A stretch of DNA of 34,251 nucleotides from a bacterium. GTDB taxonomy: Bacteria; Patescibacteriota; Microgenomatia; UBA1406; GWC2-37-13. The position numbers and the translations under genes were made by a program. Location of the stretch: contig JAKQDR010000076.1 in NCBI GenBank assembly GCA_029573715.1, forward strand, positions 1 through 34,251, in the 5' to 3' direction. The notes beneath the pieces were generated by a model. It saw only the letters and a program-made list of their open reading frames with translations, did not search any database and had not been told where the DNA came from. How positions within the stretch are numbered: position 1 is the stretch's first letter; each line of letters begins with the position of its first letter. Shown in pieces: positions 6,413 to 14,283 of this stretch.

Positions 6413-7144
6413 ATGCGTCTTTTAGGAATCGACATTGAGACCACAGGATTAGATTTTGAAAAAGATGCAGTCACTGAAATAGGCTGGGTGCTCTGCGAGG
6501 CTCCCCTGTCACACGGTGTGACACCGCTGAGCATCCAGTCATTTCTTATTCAAACACCTGCAGTAATTAGTGCAGAGATAACCAAACTCACAGGAATTAC
6601 TCGTGAAGCTGTTGATGAGTTTGGGCAGGATTTTAAGAATATAATTCATCTCTTAAATACTGAGATTGCAGTCCACAAGGTAGACTACATTGTGGCGCAG
6701 AATGGTGAGAACTTTGACAAGTTGTTTTTGCAAGCAGAGTGCAACAAGCACAACACTTCAGCTCACGAGTTATTTTCCAGGACTTGGATTGATACGGCAT
6801 TCGATTTACCGCCAGGTAAATTTCGCTATAACAATTTAATGTCTATGGCTGCAGAAATTGGTGTTATCAACCATTTTAAGCACCGAGCTGTTTTTGATGT
6901 AATGACTATGCTTACAGTTCTCAGTCATTGTAATTTAGACGATGTGCTTGTACGCGCAAGCTCTCCTTGGGTTGTGGTGAAGGCTGAGGTTAATTTTGAG
7001 CAGAAAGAGCTAGCAAAGAAGCGCAGATATTCTTGGCAAATGCTTGGCTCTGAGCTATACCCTAAATCTTGGGTGAAAAAGGTAAAAACATGCGACCTCG
7101 AGAAAGAAAAAGCCGAGGCACCTTTTCCCGTTGTAGAATATTAG
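6413..7144 (+). CDS. DnaQ-like 3'-5' exonuclease (DEDDh)
   Basis: A 243-aa protein behind AGGGGA (6403-6408). All five catalytic positions of DEDDh exonucleases are visible: D7 and E9 in GIDIETTGLD (motif Exo I), D102 in NGENFDKLFL (Exo II), and H157 with D162 in HRAVFDVMTML (Exo III). The C-terminal 60 residues are an extra basic segment (including AKKRRY) that may bind DNA. Such proteins remove nucleotides from 3' ends for proofreading, recombination or DNA turnover. The polymerase downstream has its own intact exonuclease site, so this enzyme is likely additional rather than a substitute. It is the first gene after the tRNA-like element and precedes the ribbon-helix-helix-like gene by a 7-bp gap. 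Confidence 0.88.
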   Translation: MRLLGIDIETTGLDFEKDAVTEIGWVLCEAPLSHGVTPLSIQSFLIQTPAVISAEITKLTGITREAVDEFGQDFKNIIHLLNTEIAVHKVDYIVAQNGENFDKLFLQAECNKHNTSAHELFSRTWIDTAFDLPPGKFRYNNLMSMAAEIGVINHFKHRAVFDVMTMLTVLSHCNLDDVLVRASSPWVVVKAEVNFEQKELAKKRRYSWQMLGSELYPKSWVKKVKTCDLEKEKAEAPFPVVEY

Positions 7145-7151
7145 GAGATTT

Positions 7152-7346
7152 ATGCCAAAGAAAATTCTTTACACGTATGTAGCCAAAGAAGACGTTAAAT
7201 TTTTAAAATCAGTAGCTGAGAGGACGGGGCGCTCTGCAAGTTTTTGCATGGGCAAAATTCTTGGGGCTCTTCGCCAGAGGCGTAAAATCCTCATAACTAA
7301 GCACGCTAAGATTAAAACAAAAGGGCCTAAAACCATTAGTCTATGA
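7152..7346 (+). CDS. Small basic ribbon-helix-helix-like protein
   Basis: A 64-aa basic protein with a TAGGAG ribosome site (7142-7147) and ATGA overlap with the polymerase start. The order is an N-terminal strand (KILYTYV), a helix (residues 12-25, KEDVKFLKSVAERTG), a turn and a second helix (residues 28-43), followed by a Lys/Arg-rich tail. This order matches the ribbon-helix-helix fold of small phage DNA-binding proteins, which bind operators as dimers. It could regulate the replication operon or act with the polymerase. The fold call is by pattern only. Confidence 0.6.
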   Translation: MPKKILYTYVAKEDVKFLKSVAERTGRSASFCMGKILGALRQRRKILITKHAKIKTKGPKTISL

Positions 7347-9265
7347 TAGTGCAGCGGGGAGATTTTACTAGGGTTTTAGAAAAACTCTCACAAGAGAAAT
7401 TCCTCGCTTTAGATACCGAGACAACAGGTCTTTTTCCCTATCATGGCGACACACTTTTTTCTATATCTATAGCTAGCGAAAAAGAAGAGTTCTATTTTAA
7501 TTTCCTGCATTACAATAATTTACCAGAGTCAATGTGTTTAGCTAGGGCTGAGATGCTTACTATGCAAGCATTTTTGTTCTCGGTTAAAGATATTTCTTGG
7601 TTCATACATAACGCGAAATTCGACATGACTTTTCTGCAGAAAGAAGGCCTAAGCCTTGCTGGGAAAATTTACTGCACTTATGTTGGAGCAAGGTTAGAAA
7701 ATAATGATGAGTTAAATCTAGCGCTAGCAGACTGCGCAAAGCGCATTGGTATGGAAAAGTCCGATGCAGTAGAAGCATGGATTCAGGACCACGCGGCTAC
7801 TGAAAAAAGGCTGATAAATGGTAGGCTTTTAACAGCTAAAAAATATGCTGATGTTCCGCTTGCTATCATTTCGGAGTATGCGGAAATGGACGCCAGGGTT
7901 TGTTATCGCCTTGGTAGAAAGCAGTTCGATACTTTTAATTTGTGGACCTTGCGCTCTGGCCAAAGTGAGTACAATATAAATAATGTAGTAAAGAATGAGG
8001 CAGAGCTTACAAAAACAATTTTTGCCATGGAGCAAATTGGGGCAAAAGTAGACGCAGACTTTTGTAGAAGGGCACTAGAGTATGAAAAAGAAGAAATGGA
8101 AAAAGCAAAAGCTAAGTTCAAAGAGCTTAGCGGGGAAGACTTTAAAACTAGCTCGGTGCTTTTCCAAAAAGTCTTTGAAAGCGACAAAGAACTCTGGGAA
8201 TACACAGAAAAAGAAAACCCGAGCTTTGTCTCAGGCGTCCTTGAAAAATTTACTCTCGAAGCGGCTAAAGAAGTGCTTCGCTATAAAGCCAGCAAGAATA
8301 GTTATGATTTCTTCAATGGATTCCTCTTTGCCATGGGTGGGGATGAAATTATACATACCTCATTTAACCCAGGTAGAGCTAGAACAGGTCGCTTCTCTAG
8401 CTCGAATCCCAATCTCCAAAATCTTAAACGCGCGGCTGAAAAAGACGCGGACAAAAAAGAGTTCGAAGTAAGGCGAGCTATTGTCCCTCGCGAGGGTTAT
8501 TTCTTCGCTATGCTCGACTATGACCAACTAGAGTATCGCATGATGTTAGACATCGCGGAATCGCATAAACTTATAGATGAGGTTTTGAGGGGCCTCGATG
8601 TGCATGAGGCTACAGCCAAAATTGCTGGCATCTCCCGTCGCGAAGCTAAGACCTGCAATTTTTTAACGTTATATGGCGGGGGAATTTCCAAGCTTTCTAA
8701 AGCCCTTGGTGTCACAGAAGAGAAAGCGCGTCTCATCCAACACTCAATTTTCAACGCTGCTCCGGAAGTTAGAAAATTTATCCGAAGCACTATAGGGCAG
8801 GTTGAATCGACCGGCACAATAACTAATTGGTTCGGTAGACGCTATCAGTTTTCGAACCTGAGTGTTGCCTACAAGGCTCCAAATTACGTCATACAGGGTG
8901 GAGCGGCGGATATTATAAAAATAGCCATGAATAAAATTCACAAATATTTAGAGCCTAAAAAGTCGCGTATGATTCTAACCATTCACGATGAGCTAATTCT
9001 GGAAGTGGCTTATGGCGAAGAGTACATTGTAGAGAAGTGTAAATACTTCATGCAGAATACTTATCCTCACAAGCGGCTTCCGCTCTTGGTGAGCGTCGAA
9101 TACTCGACCCTTTCTTTGGCAGACAAAACTGATAAAATGCCTAAAAGAGGGAGTGGGGATGCAGCCAGAGACGCGGTTCAAGAACAGGGTACGGCCATTG
9201 CTTCTGTCACTACCAAACACGTGGCTAGTGAAAATACAGCAAATGGCGCTACGGGGTACGCCTGA
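7343..9265 (+). CDS. Family A DNA polymerase with proofreading exonuclease
   Basis: A 640-aa replicative polymerase of the Pol I/T7 type. Exonuclease domain: D24-T-E26 (Exo I), HNAKFD with D94 (Exo II) and Y179-AEM-D183 (Exo III), so proofreading looks intact. Polymerase domain: RTGRFSSSNPNLQNL (347-361), motif A LDYDQLEYR (391-399; catalytic D392, with Asp at 394 where Ser is usual), motif B RREAKTCNFLTLYG (432-445) and motif C HDE (548-550). F440 aligns with F762 of E. coli Pol I. The 5'-3' exonuclease domain is absent, as in phage polymerases. The last 35 codons overlap the nuclease gene in another frame and carry no polymerase motif. Coupled to the upstream gene by ATGA. Confidence 0.93.
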   Translation: MIVQRGDFTRVLEKLSQEKFLALDTETTGLFPYHGDTLFSISIASEKEEFYFNFLHYNNLPESMCLARAEMLTMQAFLFSVKDISWFIHNAKFDMTFLQKEGLSLAGKIYCTYVGARLENNDELNLALADCAKRIGMEKSDAVEAWIQDHAATEKRLINGRLLTAKKYADVPLAIISEYAEMDARVCYRLGRKQFDTFNLWTLRSGQSEYNINNVVKNEAELTKTIFAMEQIGAKVDADFCRRALEYEKEEMEKAKAKFKELSGEDFKTSSVLFQKVFESDKELWEYTEKENPSFVSGVLEKFTLEAAKEVLRYKASKNSYDFFNGFLFAMGGDEIIHTSFNPGRARTGRFSSSNPNLQNLKRAAEKDADKKEFEVRRAIVPREGYFFAMLDYDQLEYRMMLDIAESHKLIDEVLRGLDVHEATAKIAGISRREAKTCNFLTLYGGGISKLSKALGVTEEKARLIQHSIFNAAPEVRKFIRSTIGQVESTGTITNWFGRRYQFSNLSVAYKAPNYVIQGGAADIIKIAMNKIHKYLEPKKSRMILTIHDELILEVAYGEEYIVEKCKYFMQNTYPHKRLPLLVSVEYSTLSLADKTDKMPKRGSGDAARDAVQEQGTAIASVTTKHVASENTANGATGYA

Positions 9266-9482
9266 TTTCCTACTCTGCATCCATGGGCACTTTGTAGCGC
9301 TAGAATTAAAAGCCACCCCCAAGGATAAGCCCTCTGAGCTTCAGAAATACAATCTAGAAAACATCACAAAAGCCAAAGGCCTTGCGTTAATAGTGCATCC
9401 TGAAAATTGGGAAACCGTTTACAGCTACTTGCAAAAGCTTGCAGAGCACGGTTATATTCAAGGATACTTTGATACCAATTAA
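9159..9482 (+). CDS. VRR-NUC-type nuclease
   Basis: A 107-aa protein. ATG 9159 is preferred to the GTG at 9153 because GAGGGAG (9147-9153) lies just upstream. Motifs of the PD-(D/E)xK fold are visible: the conserved G-T-P-D in RGTPDFLLC, then E-L-K in FVALELKATP, then the Q in ELQKY and a terminal helix. This order (basic helix, GxPD, strand, ExK, Q) is that of small VRR-NUC domains, which cut branched or flapped DNA, and many phages carry them near the polymerase. It may resolve replication or recombination intermediates. Its first 107 bases overlap the polymerase gene end in a different frame. Confidence 0.8.
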   Translation: MQPETRFKNRVRPLLLSLPNTWLVKIQQMALRGTPDFLLCIHGHFVALELKATPKDKPSELQKYNLENITKAKGLALIVHPENWETVYSYLQKLAEHGYIQGYFDTN

Positions 9483-9499
9483 TAGAAGGGGTACACCAC

Positions 9500-9982
9500 A
9501 TGGCCATTGAGCTAGAGTATAGATACATTTTGTCTGACAAATTTCATGCGGCACTCAAAAAACTAGCAGATTTTGCAGATTTCCCATCACAAAAAGCAGC
9601 CTATAATGTGGCTAAAATTATAGAGTTAGTGGAGCGTGAATTGAAAATTGCGCTTAAATCTCGCGAATCTTTATTCGCAAAATATAAAAAATACGACGAA
9701 ACATACACCGCAGAGAACCCTGCACCTTTCACACCACAAGAAAAACTCGAAGCCACTGAAAAATTCAAAGCAGAAATTGACGAACTCTTATCTATGAAAG
9801 TTAGTATCGATGAGCGAAGAGAAAAAATTAAATTCAGTGACCTAGCTAAACTTCAGCTTGCCCCATCAGAGCTTATTTGCGCTGAGTGCATAATTGATTT
9901 TGAAGAATTACTCGATGGAAAAGCTAGTCCTCTGAAGGCGGTCGAGAGCCGCTTTGAAGAGCCAGCCGCTGCACAACCTTAA
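9500..9982 (+). CDS. Helical phage protein at the end of the replication operon
   Basis: A 160-aa protein with AGAAGGGG (9483-9490) upstream of ATG 9500. It is almost entirely helical: two helices at 13-26 and 34-60, a Lys-rich linker, then a Glu/Lys-rich helix (82-110) and a conserved-looking end (FSDLAKLQLAPSELICAEC). I have seen proteins with this shape next to phage polymerases, annotated as unknown. The C-terminus (residues about 141-160) overlaps, on the opposite strand, the last 59 bases of the first late-arm gene. It is the last + strand gene before the convergence point. Confidence 0.72.
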   Translation: MAIELEYRYILSDKFHAALKKLADFADFPSQKAAYNVAKIIELVERELKIALKSRESLFAKYKKYDETYTAENPAPFTPQEKLEATEKFKAEIDELLSMKVSIDERREKIKFSDLAKLQLAPSELICAECIIDFEELLDGKASPLKAVESRFEEPAAAQP

Positions 9983-10349
9983 ATAGGGTCATCATCTTTT
10001 TATCCTGCTCATTTATTTTACGGTGCATGATAATGATGTTGCCGTGAGTTTCCTTAATTTCTTGTGTTTTTGAATTGATGCCAGCATGAAATTCTTTTGT
10101 TAGGGTTTCTATAGCTTCGAGCCTAACAGACAGAGCATGAAGCTCTGGAAGTTTTTTAATGTCACCCATGAGCTGAAGCCGAAGACCCTTCACGCTGTCG
10201 CTTAGGGTTTCAAAATTATCTTTTAGCGAGCTGACTGACTTTTTTATGTCTTGGAACTTCTCTTCAACCTCTGCCAGCCACTTCTGAAAGAAGTAAGCGG
10301 TCAAGGCTATGAGGATAGTTATTATTGTCCCGACGACAAGCTCGCTCAC
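9924..10349 (-). CDS. Membrane-anchored coiled-coil protein (spanin-like)
   Basis: A 141-aa protein starting at a GTG that overlaps the upstream stop (GTGA). Residues 4-21 are an N-terminal membrane helix (VVGTIITILIALTAYFF). The rest is a long charged coiled coil with heptad Leu/Ile/Val spacing, ending near 'LALQSGSRP'. A short N-terminal anchor plus periplasmic coiled coil is the layout of an inner-membrane spanin (Rz). No lipoprotein partner is adjacent here; the pair in the lysis cassette lies 13.5 kb upstream in the same operon. It could also be a virion or membrane-fusion accessory protein. The 3' end overlaps the + strand gene by 59 bp. Confidence 0.6.
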   Translation of the reverse strand: MSELVVGTIITILIALTAYFFQKWLAEVEEKFQDIKKSVSSLKDNFETLSDSVKGLRLQLMGDIKKLPELHALSVRLEAIETLTKEFHAGINSKTQEIKETHGNIIIMHRKINEQDKKMMTLFKVVQRLALQSGSRPPSED

Positions 10350-10621
10350 GCGTATTCGTCGGCTTCGTCCATGTCACCTGGCTCGGGTTCTTTCTCAGCC
10401 ATCTCCTCAATTTTAGCTTTGGCTTTAGCCTTTAAGCCATCAAGGCTTGTGATAGCGTCGAGGGCTGACTTTTTCTTAGCCAGTACGCCTTGGATAGCGG
10501 CCCATTTCTTGGGATCAGCTTTGTATTCTTCAACCTCTAGAACCTTGTCGGCACAATTTTTTAGCTCCCACTCATCATACTTGCCGTCTTCTTTTTTTAC
10601 TTCTTTGACTTCCATTTCCAT
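10346..10621 (-). CDS. Small charged protein, 91 aa
   Basis: A 91-aa protein with AAAGG 7 bases ahead of its ATG. It is almost entirely Lys/Glu-rich helix, with the sequence pattern of a coiled coil, and ends in an acidic segment (EPEPGDMDEADEYA). No signal peptide or catalytic motif is visible. It lies directly downstream of the last internal virion protein and is coupled to the membrane-anchored gene by GTGA. It could be a virion assembly or scaffold-type accessory protein, but the function is unknown. Confidence 0.6.
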   Translation of the reverse strand: MEMEVKEVKKEDGKYDEWELKNCADKVLEVEEYKADPKKWAAIQGVLAKKKSALDAITSLDGLKAKAKAKIEEMAEKEPEPGDMDEADEYA

Positions 10622-10625
10622 AATT

Positions 10626-12413
10626 TTACCTTTCGTTTTGATAGAGATTTTGCCAGGTATTTATAGCAGTCTGTGGAAGCCCTGCCCCGCCTGGGACTTT
10701 CATGTTTTGGATCATGCGGCCCGCAGCATTGGCTCTTGCGTTTGCTTGCATCACACGGCGAATGTTAGCAGGTGAGCCAGCTTTGGCGCCTGCGAATCCG
10801 CCAATAGCTCCACCGATGGGTCCGCCAGCTGCAAAGCCAAGGGCTCCACCAAGTCCCGCAAGTGCGCCAGTTCTAGATGTGGAAGTAGTGCCGCCCAGAG
10901 ACAGAATATCCTCAGCCGGTTGTGCGAAGTAATTTATAGCGACCGATTCGCGGGCTGGGCCTTTTACGTCGATACCTAACTTTTCAGCCAAGCCGTAAAC
11001 TTCTTTTCTCTGGGATGAGCTTTTGCTCTTAATAAGCGCGTTGATAGTTTTTTCAGTCGCCTTTTCATCACCAAAGTATTTATTCACAGCCTCAGAATCA
11101 GCTAGTGTCTGCTTGTACGCCTTGTTTAGTTCATTCAATTCCCCACCCTTGGGCGAGGCTTTTGTAATATTGCTATCAAGCTTCGAGAGAGCCGTCTTTG
11201 TAACGCGTTCTAAATCCCGCTCAACCTCTGACAATTTACCAGGGCGCATGTCGATTGGCCCTTTGGCTGTTTTCTTTATACCTGAAATTTCATTGAGTGA
11301 GCCCTTCAAATCAAATGCAGTTTTAGCATCTAAGCCCTCAGAGGAGTAAATATTTGGAGGCACATATTGGTCTATAACGTTAGTTATGTAGTCCAAGTCC
11401 TCTTGGGCAGCTTTTGTCCCGAGACGTTGGGCTCTCTCGGTGTATTTAGCTAAAAGCCCCTCATATTCCTTTGCGACATCATCGGCTCCTATGCGCACGT
11501 TCATTGCTTCCTTTGACTGCCCAATGGCTTCACCAATTCCAGACTTAGCTTTCTGGGCTGCATTGATAAATTCGTCTCTAAGCTCACCATAGATTGGGCT
11601 TATACCAAAGTTTTTTTCTGCTTCTTTTATTTTATCCAAATTCTGGGATGCATAGCGAATGATGTCTGAGTCTACACCTGATGCGATTTGGGCAGCCTTC
11701 GGAGCGATTGTGTTTTTAGCTCCGCTCCATGTGCGACCGAGAAGCCCGCTTTGTGCTCCAATCAAATCTTTTGTGGCTTCTTTTGTGCCCGATTTAAGCG
11801 CGCCTTTTGCGATTTGGCCCGCAGTGGCTCCCGTACCTAGAAGTAGAGGTGAGGCAGCTCCGAATGCACCAGAGAGCGCAATTTGGCTTGGATCTAATTC
11901 TTCTGCAACACCAAAGTATTTTCCAAGGCTCTGGCGCGCGGTCTCAAGTCCTGCCCCCGTAGCTCCACCTGCGAGTGCAGCGCCAGCCAGAGCACCGGGC
12001 GCAGCTCCTACAATAGTTGGGGCACCGGCCAAAGCTCCACCGACTCCCCCAGCGGCGGTCGCGGCTGATTCCAGTAATCCGGCTGGCACGTCCCACGCTA
12101 CATCAAGTACATCTGGCAGAAAATCCTTCGAAAAAAATCCTGTGTCCGGATCTAACTTTTTCCATGCGGCCTCATCGGGGCGCTTTGCAAGAATTTCGCC
12201 TGATTTATCTTTTCTAAAGTTAAGCTTAGGGTATTGCTTTTGTAGAAAATTAAATCCTGCCTCTGGGTCGGCTGCGAAATTTTTATAAAGAGCCCTGTCT
12301 TTTAGTGAAATGTCAGGGTGCATTTCCTCTACTACTTGCTGCTTGGGAGCAGCGCCTAGAGCGGCCTCTTCATTTTCTAATTCTAAAAGTTCGAGTTCTT
12401 CAGCTTCAGTCAT
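10626..12413 (-). CDS. Internal virion/DNA ejection protein
   Basis: A 595-aa protein. The N-terminus is acidic (residues 1-35). A region around 55-110 (FLQKQYPKL, KRPDEAAWKKLDP, FLPDVLDVAWDVPAGLLES) matches a pattern I know from podovirus internal virion proteins. It is followed by a Gly/Ala-rich hydrophobic stretch at 111-160 that may insert into a membrane. A long helical middle (about 200-480) comes next, then a second Gly/Ala-rich stretch near 520-555. Such proteins are stored in the capsid and form part of the channel through which DNA enters the cell. It is the largest of a run of internal protein genes. The start at 12413 leaves one base to the next gene. Confidence 0.7.
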   Translation of the reverse strand: MTEAEELELLELENEEAALGAAPKQQVVEEMHPDISLKDRALYKNFAADPEAGFNFLQKQYPKLNFRKDKSGEILAKRPDEAAWKKLDPDTGFFSKDFLPDVLDVAWDVPAGLLESAATAAGGVGGALAGAPTIVGAAPGALAGAALAGGATGAGLETARQSLGKYFGVAEELDPSQIALSGAFGAASPLLLGTGATAGQIAKGALKSGTKEATKDLIGAQSGLLGRTWSGAKNTIAPKAAQIASGVDSDIIRYASQNLDKIKEAEKNFGISPIYGELRDEFINAAQKAKSGIGEAIGQSKEAMNVRIGADDVAKEYEGLLAKYTERAQRLGTKAAQEDLDYITNVIDQYVPPNIYSSEGLDAKTAFDLKGSLNEISGIKKTAKGPIDMRPGKLSEVERDLERVTKTALSKLDSNITKASPKGGELNELNKAYKQTLADSEAVNKYFGDEKATEKTINALIKSKSSSQRKEVYGLAEKLGIDVKGPARESVAINYFAQPAEDILSLGGTTSTSRTGALAGLGGALGFAAGGPIGGAIGGFAGAKAGSPANIRRVMQANARANAAGRMIQNMKVPGGAGLPQTAINTWQNLYQNER

Positions 12414-12414
12414 A

Positions 12415-13521
12415 TTATTTACCTAATGTTCCGGCGGCTTTTTTGGCTCGCAGCTCTTCTAAGCGTGATTTTTTCGCGGCGTCCAGTCCTCCACCAGACT
12501 GACCTGCAACGGCTGAAATATTTGGAACTAGATCCCATGCAGGTCCTGAGCCTGCTTTTAGTGATTCAAACACCTGTCTTCTGTTAGCAGCTTTTTGCGC
12601 TAACACATCTTCCGTGTCACCCGGACGCGGGAAGTATTGTTTTTCTGCGCTTTTAAATTCAGTGTCAGAAATTGCAGCCCCAGACTCACGTCGTAAAACT
12701 GCGTTGACAAAATTTCTTTCAGCTTGGTCCTGCTCCCTGAGCGACTCGCTTTGAAATTCCCCAGGTAGTATGGATTTAAAAGATTCAGCACGCTTGGTTC
12801 TATCATAACCCTCATCACCCAACTTTTTGAAAACTTCCTCAGCTTGCGCCATACGCTTACCAAAGCCTGCGGCGTCAAATTGGTCTTTGGTAGGGGTTTT
12901 TTGCCCTTTGAGTGCTGCACCTAGAAGAGTTTTCTCTAAGCCATAGCGAAGCGTATCTTGGTTGTTTGCATTCTGCCATTGGAGCTTAGCTAGATCGATG
13001 TCGGTATCGGTGATACCTTGGCGCATTTTCTGAGCTGCTTGCTCTAACATGATTTGGCGCTGCTTTCGCTCAGAGGCTGACTCTGGTGCTTTGTAACTTT
13101 TAGCTAGATTGGACCCGGTCCATTGATCGGCAAGTGCAAGGAGTGCAGTAAGGTCAGCGCCTTGGAGTCCAGTTGGAGCGCCTTGATTGAGCGCTGCTAT
13201 TTGCTCTTCGAATTTTTTCAAGCCCTCTTGCTGTTGTTTTTTGGAGGCAAGGCCTGCGCTATTTACTCTGCGAAACATTTCATCTGATTCAAGCATGGAG
13301 ATAGGACGCTTCTGTGTGATACCTAAAAGTTTTAGAAGTGGCTCTGCACCTGCGCCGGATGGGGCAGCGTTTGCTCCGCCCTGCATAGCCTGCGCTTGTT
13401 GCTGCATAAGTGCTTGCATTGGAATGCCGCCAGTTTGTGCTTGCATGTTTTGTAGCATTGGAATGCCGCCAGTTTGTTCCTGCATGTTTTCTAGCATTGT
13501 TGCCAAATCGTATTCATCCAT
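12415..13521 (-). CDS. Internal virion protein with tandem N-terminal repeats
   Basis: A 368-aa protein. The N-terminus holds two near-identical 13-residue units (x-N-M-Q-x-Q-T-G-G-I-P-M-x), encoded by tandem 39-bp repeats, followed by a Gln/Met-rich stretch. The rest is Gln/Ala-rich and helical. The segment near residues 265-325 (FVNAVLRRESGAAISDTEF, then YFPRPGDTEDVL) is a signature I recognise from podovirus internal virion proteins. The C-terminus is basic (AKKSRLEELRAKKAAGTLGK). It likely sits in the capsid core and is ejected with DNA. Confidence 0.75.
   Translation of the reverse strand: MDEYDLATMLENMQEQTGGIPMLQNMQAQTGGIPMQALMQQQAQAMQGGANAAPSGAGAEPLLKLLGITQKRPISMLESDEMFRRVNSAGLASKKQQQEGLKKFEEQIAALNQGAPTGLQGADLTALLALADQWTGSNLAKSYKAPESASERKQRQIMLEQAAQKMRQGITDTDIDLAKLQWQNANNQDTLRYGLEKTLLGAALKGQKTPTKDQFDAAGFGKRMAQAEEVFKKLGDEGYDRTKRAESFKSILPGEFQSESLREQDQAERNFVNAVLRRESGAAISDTEFKSAEKQYFPRPGDTEDVLAQKAANRRQVFESLKAGSGPAWDLVPNISAVAGQSGGGLDAAKKSRLEELRAKKAAGTLGK
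13421..13498 (-). repeat. Two tandem 39-bp repeats within a virion gene
   Basis: Units 13421-13459 and 13460-13498 begin with GGAATGCCGCCAGTTTGT and end with TAGCATT, differing at only a few bases. They encode two copies of a 13-residue unit ending in Q-T-G-G-I-P-M. Length stays a multiple of three, so copy number can change without breaking the frame. Confidence 0.9.
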
Positions 13522-13541
13522 AGAATCTCCTAGTAAAATGT

Positions 13542-13898
13542 TTAGACAGGCACTTTATAATTAAGACCGCCCTTAGTTGGCGCCATAGCTAGTGCATTAC
13601 TAGCTCCACCGCCAACGGTTGGGGACATGGCACCCCACAAAGAACCAAGTCCTTTATCGATTCCTGCGTTCATACCAGGAATAGATTGGCTCGCTGACAA
13701 TCCGGCTAATCCGCCTTGAAGAACACTTCCCAAAACACCGGCGCGCTCTGGTTGACCTGGGTCGCCCATACCTGTCCAAGGTGAATACATGAGAGCAGCT
13801 TTTCTAAATGCCGCGTCTTTTTTATTTCTGGCGTTGTTTGAGATACCTTTTAGTGCCCCAAGACCTCCACCAATTAATGCCGCTGTACCTAGTGCCAT
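13542..13898 (-). CDS. Small Gly-rich virion protein
   Basis: A 118-aa protein. Residues 5-18 are Gly/Ala/Leu-rich (LIGGGLGALKG), and then there is a basic helix (NNARNKKDAAFRKAALMYSPWTGM). The 'A-x-x-Y/M-S-P-W-T-G' motif is one I recognise from small phage proteins found beside ejection proteins. The rest is Gly/Ser-rich with little predicted structure. It probably forms part of the virion core or its assembly, based on neighbours on both sides. Confidence 0.65.
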   Translation of the reverse strand: MALGTAALIGGGLGALKGISNNARNKKDAAFRKAALMYSPWTGMGDPGQPERAGVLGSVLQGGLAGLSASQSIPGMNAGIDKGLGSLWGAMSPTVGGGASNALAMAPTKGGLNYKVPV

Positions 13899-13902
13899 TT
13901 GC

Positions 13903-14283
13903 TTATGCCCTCCATAAAACGTGTGTCATGTTATCGTCCGTTACCTTGAAGCCTTGTCGCTCATAGAGCTTTTGTAGGCCCTTACTTTTTACATAAGAGA
14001 AAATCATTGAATAGCCTTCGTTTAAAGCTGTAGATATTGCTGCCTCTACTATCGCTTTAATTCCCCGACCCACTTCCATAGTGCTAGCTTTTGGATTGGA
14101 TACAACCCATTCTAGGATCGCAATTTCAGAATCAGTAAAATATAAAAAACCTGCGCAAACGCCAGGCACAACAAATCCGCTTGCGGGAAGAGCCGCCAAA
14201 GGAAGTACAGGCCATTTATGACCCACCCACCAATGAGCAACCATTTCATAATGTCTTTGTGGTTCGAATTTTTCAACTTTCAC
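13903..14283 (-). CDS. GNAT-family acetyltransferase-like protein 1
   Basis: A 126-aa protein with GNAT-fold features. Residues 1-55 give the N-terminal strands and a substrate-side region. The core has LEWVVSNP around residues 57-64 (strand 4) and the helix GIKAIVEAAISTALNEGYSMIF. It ends 'KLYERQGFKVTDDNMTHVLW', the C-terminal motif typical of GNATs. The glycine-rich acetyl-CoA loop (Q/RxxGxG/A) is weakly conserved (R74-G-I-K). It may acetylate proteins or nucleotides, or serve a structural role. It overlaps the end of the neighbouring GNAT gene by 11 bp. Confidence 0.65.
   Translation of the reverse strand: MKVEKFEPQRHYEMVAHWWVGHKWPVLPLAALPASGFVVPGVCAGFLYFTDSEIAILEWVVSNPKASTMEVGRGIKAIVEAAISTALNEGYSMIFSYVKSKGLQKLYERQGFKVTDDNMTHVLWRA

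Noticed and set aside
6310-6534. A 74-codon - strand frame across the tRNA-like element
   Set aside because: It runs antisense to the tRNA-like element and the exonuclease start, lacks a ribosome site, and has no similarity pattern; it is a shadow frame.
10251-10775. A 174-codon + strand frame
   Set aside because: It lies opposite three - strand late genes that have ribosome sites and coupled starts. Its composition (Ser/Pro/Ala/Leu) is that of an antisense frame.
11659-12288. A 209-codon + strand frame
   Set aside because: It is the reverse frame of the 595-aa internal virion protein; the Ala/Gly codons on one strand make long open frames on the other.
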